Of a stretch of 5,280 nucleotides of DNA, positions 1 to 5,280 are shown piece by piece; position 1 is the stretch's first letter; every line of letters begins with the position of its first letter. Made by a program: the position numbers and the translations under genes. Source of the stretch: JAAXQD01 sp032126435 (GTDB lineage Bacteria > Desulfobacterota > Desulfobacteria > Desulfobacterales > UBA11574); contig JAQBBE010000152.1 in NCBI GenBank assembly GCA_032126435.1, forward strand, positions 1 to 5,280. Reading direction: 5' to 3'. Below the pieces are notes generated by a model. That model was not told the DNA's origin and did no database searches. It was given only the letters and a program-made list of their open reading frames with translations.

Positions 1-114
1 AAAAATTGAAAGAAAAGTCAATATGTATAATAATATTAAATTTCTATACTCATTTTTGATGATCGGCAAATTAATACAAAAATGCAATAAATGCATCTTT
101 TTGCTCTTATTATG

Positions 115-141
115 GGAATTATGATGCTGCATCATAATTCC
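115..141. repeat. Perfect 27-bp palindrome (13-1-13)
   Basis: The left arm at 115-127 is the exact reverse complement of the right arm at 129-141, with a single T at 128 as the centre. The arm reads GGAATTATGATGC. No T-run follows on either strand, so it does not look like an intrinsic terminator. A nearly uninterrupted dyad of this length in AT-rich intergenic DNA suits an operator for a dimeric regulator, but the regulator and target gene cannot be seen here. A chance origin is unlikely for 13 matched pairs. Confidence 0.6.
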
Positions 142-360
142 AGATCTAAAAAACCTGATACATATTTAATTAACCATCAAATAGGTCAACCTGAGATACA
201 TTGAGACTATTCAAATACTGGTAAAACTACAGATAACAGAATTGATGGTTGTCAAGAAAATCCTTATTTTGACTGGCGTCAAATTATCCTCGTCCATCGA
301 CAAAAAGAATATATTTTCCAGAAAAAATTTCCAGGTTTCGTGCCTGAACTGCAGCAGCTC

Positions 361-391
361 GCCCGGTTGAATTTCGGGGATTCAACCGGGC
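361..391. repeat. Strong 12-bp hairpin (GCCCGGTTGAAT arms)
   Basis: Bases 361-372 and 380-391 are perfect reverse complements, separated by a 7-base loop (373-379, TTCGGGG). The hairpin lies about 110 nt past the stop of the leftward phosphatase-like gene, so it could end or stabilise that transcript. There is no T-tract immediately after it in either direction. In the leftward sense the nearest T-run (about 322-329) is some 30 nt beyond, so a standard intrinsic terminator is not supported. A REP-like or other mobile hairpin repeat is an alternative. It sits just inside the boundary where the sequence changes from very AT-rich to ordinary composition. Confidence 0.55.
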
Positions 392-499
392 AAGCGCTTC
401 CCCGCAAGCGTGTTGAAGCGAAGTTTAAGCCGTTAATCCTATGCGTTCTTTTCAAGATCCCAGCCATTGTCCACGGGCAGATCCATGTGAAACTTGTTG

Positions 500-970
500 T
501 TATGCAATCTCAGCGTCAATGCCGATTCGTGCAAGAAATGAGATAACTTCTGATTTGATTTTATCTCTAATTTCCCGAGCTCCAGCCTTTCTTTCTTCTT
601 CGGTGCCGCTCAGCGATTTGAAATCCGGAACAGACCAAGAGATTCTTTCAGCCTTTTTCGCGTACAGGGCGTCAATATTCGTTTTGAATATGGGGCACTG
701 CTCTGTCGTGGCTGCATGACAAAGAGAGATAACATAGTCGAAAACATCTCTTTTTTTGTGTCGTTCAAAGACAGACGCCGGTGTTTCCTTAGGAAGGTCA
801 ATACCGACTTCTCGCATTACTTCTATCGGCAGAGGACCAATTTTTCCTGACTCGAAGCAAGCACTGTAAGCTTCAATTCTTCCAGGAGCGCTCCGTTTGG
901 CAAACTCTTCCGCTATTCGGCTCCGTGCCCCATGATGTGTACAGACAAAAAGAACTCTCTTTCTTTTCAT
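500..970 (-). CDS. ArsC-like / low-molecular-weight protein phosphatase family protein
   Basis: This 156-residue cytoplasmic protein has the LMW-PTPase fold signature. An N-terminal strand leads into a CX5R phosphate loop (Cys10 to Arg16, followed by Ser17). Near the C-terminus a VPDF segment supplies the likely general acid Asp116. Two further cysteines, Cys84 and Cys92, sit where thioredoxin-coupled arsenate reductases carry their redox pair (Cys82/Cys89 in the Staphylococcus enzyme). The GTEEER stretch at 122-127 is also typical of ArsC. The loop is unusual: CTHHGAR has His at position 13, where ArsC has Asn, and Cys38 replaces the glycine of the usual SAG motif. The start at 970 is supported by AAGGAAT at 976-982. 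It follows the NYN gene on the same strand after 116 nt with no clear promoter between, so co-transcription is likely. No arsR or arsenite-efflux gene is nearby, so arsenate is not certain as substrate; a protein phosphatase role is the alternative. Confidence 0.8.
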   Translation of the reverse strand: MKRKRVLFVCTHHGARSRIAEEFAKRSAPGRIEAYSACFESGKIGPLPIEVMREVGIDLPKETPASVFERHKKRDVFDYVISLCHAATTEQCPIFKTNIDALYAKKAERISWSVPDFKSLSGTEEERKAGAREIRDKIKSEVISFLARIGIDAEIA

Positions 971-1086
971 TTCCCATTCCTTAAATAAGTTGCATGCTAA
1001 AAACCTTCCGGACCTGCACGGCCTTTACGGTAAACCGCCCGGCTTCTTCACGTCGGCTTCATTTGCATTATTGGAAGTTTTTCTCT

Positions 1087-1827
1087 TTATTTCTTTCTGT
1101 TGTCTTTTAAATAAACTGCCTTTGAGGGTCCGTCGCCAACAGCTCTTTCTTCGATTTGAAATAGCTTTGTTGCGGATGCAAGTTCCCCCAACTTTTTGTA
1201 ACCATAGTTTCGCGGATCAAACTCTGGTGTCTGTTTGGCAATGTTACTGCCCACGGAAGCAAGATGAGCCCAACCGGAATCGTCCGAAGATGCCTCAACA
1301 GCGTTTCTTAATAAATTAACGAGTTTCGTGTCTTTCTTAAGTTCGCCGGTTGTCTTGCGCCTTATTTTCTCACTATAATCATCTTTGGAGCGCAGCACTT
1401 CAGTGAAAACAAACTTATCACACGCAGAAACGAATGCTTTAGGGGTTTTTTTCTCCCCGAATCCATATACAAAAAGACCGGCTTCCCTTATCCTTGACGC
1501 TAACTTCGTGAAATCACTATCGCTGGATACGATGCAAAAACCGTCAAATTTGCCCGTGTAAAGTAAATCCATTGCGTCAATTATTAATGCACTGTCCGTT
1601 GCATTTTTCCCTGAAGTATACCCAAATTGCTGTATGGGCTGTATTGAATACTGTAAAAGAACTTCTTTCCACCCTTTAAGGCCCGACAGCGTCCAGTCAC
1701 CGTAAATCCTTTTTACATTCGCCGTCCCAAACTTTGCGATTTCCGATAGCAGCCCGTCAACAATAGAAGGTTGGGCGTTGTCTGCATCTATTAATACGGC
1801 CAATTTTTCAATTTTTACGTCTGACAT
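1087..1827 (-). CDS. NYN domain PIN-like RNase with C-terminal OST-HTH/LOTUS domain (LabA/DUF88 type)
   Basis: This is a 246-residue soluble protein. The N-terminal NYN domain spans about residues 8-145. It shows the expected acidic metal-binding pattern: IDADN with Asp14 and Asp16, KNATDSALIID with Asp78 and Asp84, and VSSDSDF with Asp103 and Asp105. NYN domains are PIN-like and typically cleave RNA using divalent metal. A charged linker (about 148-166) leads to a C-terminal domain (about 168-242) resembling OST-HTH/LOTUS, including the FDPRNYGYKKLGEL stretch at 203-216; such domains bind RNA or protein partners. All catalytic acids are present, so it is predicted active. The start is set by the Shine-Dalgarno GAAAGGA at 1837-1843, nine bases upstream. 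It is the first gene of a leftward pair with the ArsC-like gene and lies downstream of a consensus promoter at 2038-2067. The target RNA and physiological role are unknown. Confidence 0.87.
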   Translation of the reverse strand: MSDVKIEKLAVLIDADNAQPSIVDGLLSEIAKFGTANVKRIYGDWTLSGLKGWKEVLLQYSIQPIQQFGYTSGKNATDSALIIDAMDLLYTGKFDGFCIVSSDSDFTKLASRIREAGLFVYGFGEKKTPKAFVSACDKFVFTEVLRSKDDYSEKIRRKTTGELKKDTKLVNLLRNAVEASSDDSGWAHLASVGSNIAKQTPEFDPRNYGYKKLGELASATKLFQIEERAVGDGPSKAVYLKDNRKK

Positions 1828-1847
1828 ATTTTCCCGTCCTTTCGTAA

Positions 1848-2003
1848 ATTCAGAAGCGGTGTCCTGAACAGCACCGGAGGGTTGAACTGTTTATCGAAGG
1901 AAAGGAGGCTTTGGCTTTTTGGGTTAACACCGGCCTTGGCTTCAAGTGGGTGAATGCAGCCTTCGATCGCACACAAAAGTCCAGTTCAGCCATTTTTAAT
2001 TAG
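1848..2003 (+). pseudogene. Possible C-terminal fragment of a GNAT acetyltransferase
   Basis: This frame is open from just after a TAA (1845-1847) to TAG (2001-2003), about 51 codons. It reads RRVELFIEGKEALAFW followed by a GxGFKW stretch. That resembles the last part of GNAT N-acetyltransferases, where a VELFVxGxEALxFW helix precedes a GF turn and the final strand. There is no start codon with a ribosome binding site, and the N-terminal acetyl-CoA-binding part is absent, so it would be a 5'-truncated remnant. It overlaps the leader of the leftward NYN gene on the other strand. The assignment rests on pattern memory over a short stretch. The opposite strand also has a 47-codon open frame (1850-1993) with no recognisable character. 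Confidence 0.4.
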
Positions 2004-2037
2004 GAAATTCAATCAGATATCACGTTTTCTAATCCGT

Positions 2038-2067
2038 ATTATAGGACCCTTCGGGCGATTCTGTCAA
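2038..2067 (-). promoter_or_regulatory. Perfect-consensus sigma70 promoter, leftward
   Basis: Read on the minus strand, TTGACA (2062-2067) and TATAAT (2038-2043) are both exact consensus hexamers separated by 18 bases. The predicted start is near 2031, pointing at the NYN gene 200 nt away. No other gene lies between, so it probably drives the NYN and phosphatase-like pair with a long untranslated leader. Just inside the predicted transcript, ATTAG and CTAAT (about 1999-2035) could form an imperfect 5' hairpin. A separate small RNA from this promoter is an alternative. Confidence 0.65.
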
Positions 2068-2288
2068 GATTTTAAGGGGGTTATTGTGAATAAAATCACA
2101 TTATATGCGAAAATAAAGAGTTTTGTGGGAGATTCTTCGAAAAATTATGTCAAAAAGCAAAGGACAAATACGCCCTTAAGATGGAAACTTTTATAACTCA
2201 ATGATATAAATAATAATTGAAATTTCTTGATTTTTGCTTGGGCAACGGCCCGTCAAGCTTTGACACCCGTTTTACGGAAAAATCCGGC

Positions 2289-2317
2289 TTGACATACGCC
2301 TTGCGCGTAGTCATATT
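2289..2317 (+). promoter_or_regulatory. Probable promoter of the NFACT-R gene
   Basis: TTGACA at 2289-2294 is an exact -35 hexamer. CATATT at 2312-2317, after a 17-base spacer, matches the -10 consensus at four of six positions. The predicted start lies near 2324, giving a leader of about 95 nt before the ATG at 2419. A second TTGACA at 2260-2265 has no matching -10 box. Confidence 0.45.
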
Positions 2318-2418
2318 TTGGTCAGTTTTACAAAAGAGCGTTTGCCTTTAAATCCATTATAAACCCTAATGCACCATCCGGGATAAACGGCCCTTGCGTT
2401 CGAAGAGCATTTCTATCG

Positions 2419-2820
2419 ATGAAAAAGGACGAAAACAGATACGCGCCTAAACCGCCCAGTGTGTGGACCTATACGTTGCCCGGAGACTGGACAGTGATGG
2501 CGGGTAAGACCGACGCGGACAACGACCGGCTGAGTCTCAAGACCGCCGGCCCTGACGACTGGTGGTTTCACGTGCGCGGCATGTCCGGCAGTCACGTCAT
2601 TTTACGGTCAAAACCCGGCCAGGATCCGGACCGGAAGACACTGGAAATGGCCGCGGCGGTCTCTGCATACCACAGCAAGGCCAGAAACGGCGGCGTTATC
2701 GCCGTTTCCTGCACCCGGGCCCGCTTTGTCACCAAGCCCAAAGGCGCAAAACCGGGAACGGTTCATATCCGCAAAGAGTCGGTGATAAAGGTCCGTCCAG
2801 CCCTCCCTTCCGGCCGATAG
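2419..2820 (+). CDS. Stand-alone NFACT-R (DUF814) RNA-binding domain protein
   Basis: This 133-residue protein is essentially one NFACT-R domain, the C-terminal module of the RqcH/Tae2/NEMF (FbpA) family that works in rescue of stalled ribosomes. The diagnostic features are NDRL (35-38), DDWWFHV (46-52), GSHV (57-60), an EMAAAVSAYHSKAR helix (76-89) and a VTKPKGAKPGTV strand-turn (104-115) near the end. The NFACT-N, helix-hairpin-helix and coiled-coil parts of full-length RqcH are absent. The residues before the domain are few and charged, so this is not an obviously broken longer gene. The ATG at 2419 has only a weak GAAGAG (2402-2407) as ribosome binding site; GTG at 2461 is an alternative but would remove part of the first strand. 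The gene is noticeably GC-rich (over 60% in sampled stretches) compared with its neighbours. It is probably monocistronic, since the malic enzyme 240 nt downstream has its own promoter. It likely binds tRNA or ribosomal RNA in the cytoplasm; a specific role is not known. Confidence 0.85.
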   Translation: MKKDENRYAPKPPSVWTYTLPGDWTVMAGKTDADNDRLSLKTAGPDDWWFHVRGMSGSHVILRSKPGQDPDRKTLEMAAAVSAYHSKARNGGVIAVSCTRARFVTKPKGAKPGTVHIRKESVIKVRPALPSGR

Positions 2821-2979
2821 GCCGCACCGTTTACCCTGAAAAATTGTTTTGGCATCTGTCCGGTTCTCTGTGAATGGTGAATGGGAGGCGGACCCCAAAA
2901 ATGCCCTTTAAGGCCTGGGAATTCAATTTATAAGTGCATCACCGTTTGGCGGTGTATTCAAAATAACCAAAATAAAATG

Positions 2980-3008
2980 TTGTCATTTATTCCCGATTAA
3001 CCCATAAT
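2980..3008 (+). promoter_or_regulatory. Probable promoter of the malic enzyme gene
   Basis: TTGTCA (2980-2985) and CATAAT (3003-3008) each match the sigma70 consensus at five of six positions and are spaced by exactly 17 bases. The predicted start is near 3015, leaving a leader of about 45 nt that contains the AAAGGAG ribosome binding site at 3044-3050. A small CACCG/CGGTG hairpin at 2940-2954 lies just upstream and could be a regulator site, though the stem is only five pairs. Confidence 0.6.
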
Positions 3009-3060
3009 TTTCAATTGAGCATCAGCGTCCATTGGCGTCACAGAAAGGAGCACCGGGAAA

Positions 3061-4710
3061 ATGCCTGACATCCCAAAAAAAATACCTGTCGGCCTGAAAC
3101 TGCTTCAGGATCCGTTTTTGAACAAAGGGACGGCTTTTGCTGAAGCGGAACGAGACGGACTAAAGCTTCGGGGATTGTTGCCCCCACGGATTCTGACGAT
3201 GGAGCAGCAATGTGCCAAGGTGTTGGAAAGCGTCCGCAGAAAAACTACCGATCTTGAAAAATATATTACACTGATGGCGCTTTACGATCGCAATATCACG
3301 TTGTTTTATAAAGTGATTGAAGAGAACCTCGAAGAAATGATGCCGATCATCTATACCCCTACGGTCGGACAGGCATGTCAGGAGTTTTCGCATATTTTCA
3401 GGAAAGCCCGCGGTCTTTATATTGCAGCAAATAACAAGGGGCGGATACGCAAAATTTTAAAAAACTGGCCCCACAAAGATGTTCGTATTATCGTCGTCAC
3501 CGACGGCGAAAGAATCCTCGGGATCGGAGATCTCGGGGTTGACGGAATGGGCATCCCCGTGGGGAAGCTTTGCCTTTATACCGCCTGTGCCGGCATCCAT
3601 CCCTTATCTTGTCTGCCCGTGTGTATTGACGTCGGAACGAATAACGAAAAATTGTTAAAAGACCCGCTCTATCTGGGGTTACAGAATTTGCGACCTTATG
3701 ATGAGACCTATGATGAACTGATTGAAGAATTTGTCATGGCGGTGGGAGAAGCATTTCCCCAGGCTCTGATTCAGTTTGAAGATTTCGGCAACCGCAATGC
3801 ATTCCGCTTGCTTGCAAAGTATCGAGACCGGATTTGCTGTTTTAATGACGATATTCAGGGCACGGCCAGTGTTGCGATGGCGGGAATTTACTCGGCGATG
3901 CGAATGACAGGAAAAAATCTAAAAGATCAGAAAATTTTGTTTCTCGGTGCCGGAGAAGCGGGCATTGGAATCGGCGATCTCATCGTCTCTGCCGTTACAG
4001 ACCAAGGCATATCTCAAAAAGAAGCCCGGAACATGTGCTGGTATGTGGATTCCAAAGGTCTGGTCGTAAAAAGCCGTAAAAAATTAGCCCGGCAAAAGCG
4101 TTCCTATGCCCATGATCATGCGTTCATTCCTGATTTTCTGACTGCGGTTGAAACGTTGAAGCCGACCGCCATCATCGGCGTATCCGGTCAGCACCGAGCC
4201 TTTACCCGGCCGATATTGGAAGCGATGGCAAGGCACAATGAAAGACCCATCGTGTTTGCCCTGTCGAATCCGACTTCCAGATCCGAATGTACGGCCAAAG
4301 AAGCGTATCAATGGACCCAAGGACGTGCTGTTTTTGCCAGCGGAAGCCCTTTTGAACCTGTTACCTTCAACGGCAAAAGGTATGTGCCGGGGCAGGGAAA
4401 CAACGTTTATATCTTTCCCGGTGTAGGATTGGCCGCTATTGCGACAGGAGCCAGGCATGTGACCGATGAGATGTTCCTCATTGCTGCAAAAAAGTTGGCT
4501 GAACTCGTATCGGAAGAAGATTATAACATTGGATGCATTTATCCGCCGATGACAAAAATCAGAGCGGTTTCAGCACGCATCGCGACCGCCGTAGCTGAAG
4601 TGGTTTATAAAAGAGGCCTTGCAACGAACCCGAGACCCGATGACCTGTCAACCCATGTCAAATCTCTGATGTTCGAGCCGGTTTATCAAGACTATTTGAA
4701 GTGGTTTTAA
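3061..4710 (+). CDS. Malic enzyme (oxidative decarboxylating malate dehydrogenase), large MaeA/ME class
   Basis: It converts L-malate to pyruvate and CO2 in the cytoplasm, reducing NAD or NADP. The 549 residues match the usual length of the large class. The N-terminal malic domain has the LLQDPFLNKGTAF opening (14-26), catalytic Tyr98 in YTPTVG, and Lys169 in GIPVGKLCLYTACAG. The metal ligands Glu240 and Asp241 (FEDFG) and Asp264 (FNDDIQGT) are all present. The Rossmann domain follows with GAGEAGIG at 296-303, LSNPTS at 401-406 and GQGNNVYIFPG at 444-454. In the coenzyme loop, Asp330-Ser331-Lys332 and Lys346 resemble animal cytosolic NADP malic enzyme rather than the mitochondrial NAD form, so NADP preference is inferred even though automatic annotation would probably say NAD-dependent. 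Residues aligned to the fumarate activator site of human ME2 are mostly changed. The start follows AAAGGAG (3044-3050) by ten bases, and conserved sequence begins within 14 residues. It is probably co-transcribed with the ATP-grasp gene downstream. Confidence 0.97.
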   Translation: MPDIPKKIPVGLKLLQDPFLNKGTAFAEAERDGLKLRGLLPPRILTMEQQCAKVLESVRRKTTDLEKYITLMALYDRNITLFYKVIEENLEEMMPIIYTPTVGQACQEFSHIFRKARGLYIAANNKGRIRKILKNWPHKDVRIIVVTDGERILGIGDLGVDGMGIPVGKLCLYTACAGIHPLSCLPVCIDVGTNNEKLLKDPLYLGLQNLRPYDETYDELIEEFVMAVGEAFPQALIQFEDFGNRNAFRLLAKYRDRICCFNDDIQGTASVAMAGIYSAMRMTGKNLKDQKILFLGAGEAGIGIGDLIVSAVTDQGISQKEARNMCWYVDSKGLVVKSRKKLARQKRSYAHDHAFIPDFLTAVETLKPTAIIGVSGQHRAFTRPILEAMARHNERPIVFALSNPTSRSECTAKEAYQWTQGRAVFASGSPFEPVTFNGKRYVPGQGNNVYIFPGVGLAAIATGARHVTDEMFLIAAKKLAELVSEEDYNIGCIYPPMTKIRAVSARIATAVAEVVYKRGLATNPRPDDLSTHVKSLMFEPVYQDYLKWF

Positions 4711-4780
4711 AAACCGGATGGCCATGGCGGATTTTGTTCTGCGAAAGCCCTGAGAAGAAAATGAATTTAAAGGAAAAATC

Positions 4781-5280
4781 ATGAACATCGTATATCTCTC
4801 ACCTCACTTCCCGCCCCATTACCACCGTTTCTGCCGGCATCTGAAACAGGCCGGGGCCAACGTGCTGGGAATCGGAGATCCGTTGTACGATCACCTGGCC
4901 GTTGAGGTGCGTGATTCTCTTACAGATTACTTTCGAATCGATGATATGCACAACTACGATGCGTTGCTGCGGGCCTGCGGATTTTTCACCCACAAGTACG
5001 GTAAGATCGATCGGTTTGAGTCGCTGAACGAGTACTGGTTGAGCACCGAAGCCCGGATACGGGACGATTTCAATATCTTTGGTGTTCGAGGCCGCAACAT
5101 TGACGACATTCGCCGCAAATCCCGGATGAAGGACAAATTCCGGGAGGCCGGCGTGCCGGTGCCCCGGGGACGGGTGGTGCAGACCATAGAGGACGCCCGA
5201 GGGTTGATCCGCGAGACGGGCTATCCGGTCGTGGCCAAACCCGATGCAGGGGTGGGTGCCCTGGATACCTACCGCCTGGA
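4781..5280 (+). CDS. ATP-grasp family enzyme, N-terminal part (cut by right edge)
   Basis: The frame is open from ATG 4781 to the window edge: 166 complete codons, with the C-terminal part outside. An N-terminal pre-ATP-grasp Rossmann-like domain (about 1-100) opens with the strand MNIVYLS and a second strand at ANVLGIG (26-32). The ATP-grasp fold then begins at the RRKSRMKDKFREAGVPVPRG segment (111-130), the family's typical helix and turn. It continues to YPVVAKPDAGVGA (148-160), where Lys153 should contact ATP and the glycine-rich loop covers the phosphates. Such enzymes join a carboxylate to an amine, thiol or other nucleophile using ATP through an acyl-phosphate. The layout resembles carbamoyl-phosphate-synthase-like ligases of unassigned substrate. 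AAAGGA at 4769-4774 supports the start. It lies 70 nt behind malic enzyme with no clear promoter between. Substrate-defining residues are beyond the window, so the reaction cannot be named. Confidence 0.85.
   Translation, partial: MNIVYLSPHFPPHYHRFCRHLKQAGANVLGIGDPLYDHLAVEVRDSLTDYFRIDDMHNYDALLRACGFFTHKYGKIDRFESLNEYWLSTEARIRDDFNIFGVRGRNIDDIRRKSRMKDKFREAGVPVPRGRVVQTIEDARGLIRETGYPVVAKPDAGVGALDTYRL

Larger units (their letters stand above)
1..499. other. AT-rich non-coding stretch
   Basis: No convincing gene is visible on either strand. The first 300 bases are about 29% GC by hand count, then composition rises sharply near position 340. The stretch contains a 27-bp palindrome (115-141) and a strong hairpin (361-391), described separately. 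From about 400 to 499 it is the 3' flank of the leftward phosphatase-like gene. The longer open frames at 279-546 have no ribosome binding site and no recognisable protein character. A leftward promoter for a gene beyond the left edge is possible but not supported well enough to call. Confidence 0.6.
1828..2418. other. Intergenic region between divergent transcription units
   Basis: This 591-base gap separates the leftward NYN gene from the rightward NFACT-R gene. It holds the GNAT-like fragment (1848-2003), the leftward consensus promoter (2038-2067) and a rightward promoter candidate (2289-2317). The part from about 2080 to 2240 is AT-rich and shows only a doubtful 36-codon frame (2086-2196). 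No RNA gene or long repeat was recognised. Confidence 0.6.

Noticed and set aside
23..124. 33-codon hydrophobic frame on the plus strand in the AT-rich left end
   Set aside because: It is short, in 20-30% GC sequence where such frames arise by chance, runs into the palindrome and lacks a clear Shine-Dalgarno sequence.
227..255. Leftward promoter TTGACA-18-TGTAGT (minus strand) or TTGACC near 184-189
   Set aside because: The -10 matches are weak and no target gene is visible before the left edge.
361..391. Integron attC site
   Set aside because: GTTGAAT and ATTCAAC match the core-site patterns, but they occur in the opposite order to that needed for an attC site, and no integrase or second site is visible.
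990..1319. 109-codon plus-strand frame starting at TTG
   Set aside because: It mostly overlaps the well-supported NYN gene on the other strand and has no family features.
1850..1993. 47-codon minus-strand frame inside the NYN leader
   Set aside because: It is antisense to the GNAT-like fragment, has no good ribosome binding site and no recognisable features.
2086..2196. 36-codon basic frame starting with GTG behind an AAGGGGG motif
   Set aside because: The ribosome binding site is plausible, but the peptide resembles nothing, the region is AT-rich and no promoter for it was seen.
2811..2824. CGGCC-GATA-GGCCG hairpin overlapping the NFACT-R stop codon as a terminator
   Set aside because: The stem is only five pairs and no T-tract follows.
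4709..4735. Intrinsic terminator after the malic enzyme gene
   Set aside because: An AAAACCG/CGG-A-TTTT pairing with a short T-run exists, but the stem is interrupted and short, so read-through into the ATP-grasp gene is more likely.

Overview
The window looks like a bacterial chromosome segment. The gene types (a stand-alone NFACT-R protein, a large-class malic enzyme, an ATP-grasp enzyme) and the mixed base composition would fit a Desulfobacterota-like Gram-negative anaerobe. No taxonomic marker is present, so this is a weak inference. No rRNA, tRNA, CRISPR array or complete mobile element was found.

The left part (about 1-2250) has an accessory character. It opens with roughly 330 very AT-rich bases (about 29% GC over the first 300, counted by hand) containing a 27-bp palindrome. 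A separate 12-bp-stem hairpin follows at 361-391. Two leftward genes come next: an ArsC/low-molecular-weight phosphatase-like protein (500-970) and, upstream of it, a NYN-domain PIN-like RNase with a C-terminal OST-HTH/LOTUS-type domain (1087-1827). A perfect-consensus sigma70-type promoter at 2038-2067 points leftward at them across a leader of about 200 nt. On the opposite strand that leader carries what looks like the C-terminal stub of a GNAT acetyltransferase (1848-2003).

The right part (2289-5280) reads rightward and looks like ordinary chromosome. It holds a GC-rich stand-alone NFACT-R gene with its own promoter (2419-2820), a complete malic enzyme behind a strong promoter (3061-4710), and the first 166 codons of an ATP-grasp enzyme that runs off the right edge (4781 onward). 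The last two are 70 nt apart and probably share a transcript.

In functional terms, the left pair joins a probable RNA-cleaving enzyme to a cysteine phosphatase or reductase with unknown substrate. The NFACT-R protein probably binds tRNA or ribosomes. Malic enzyme links malate to pyruvate and makes reduced cofactor; its coenzyme loop carries an NADP-type signature. The best leads are the NYN/LOTUS plus phosphatase pair under a consensus promoter, and the stand-alone NFACT-R protein. Neither is proof of a new system.
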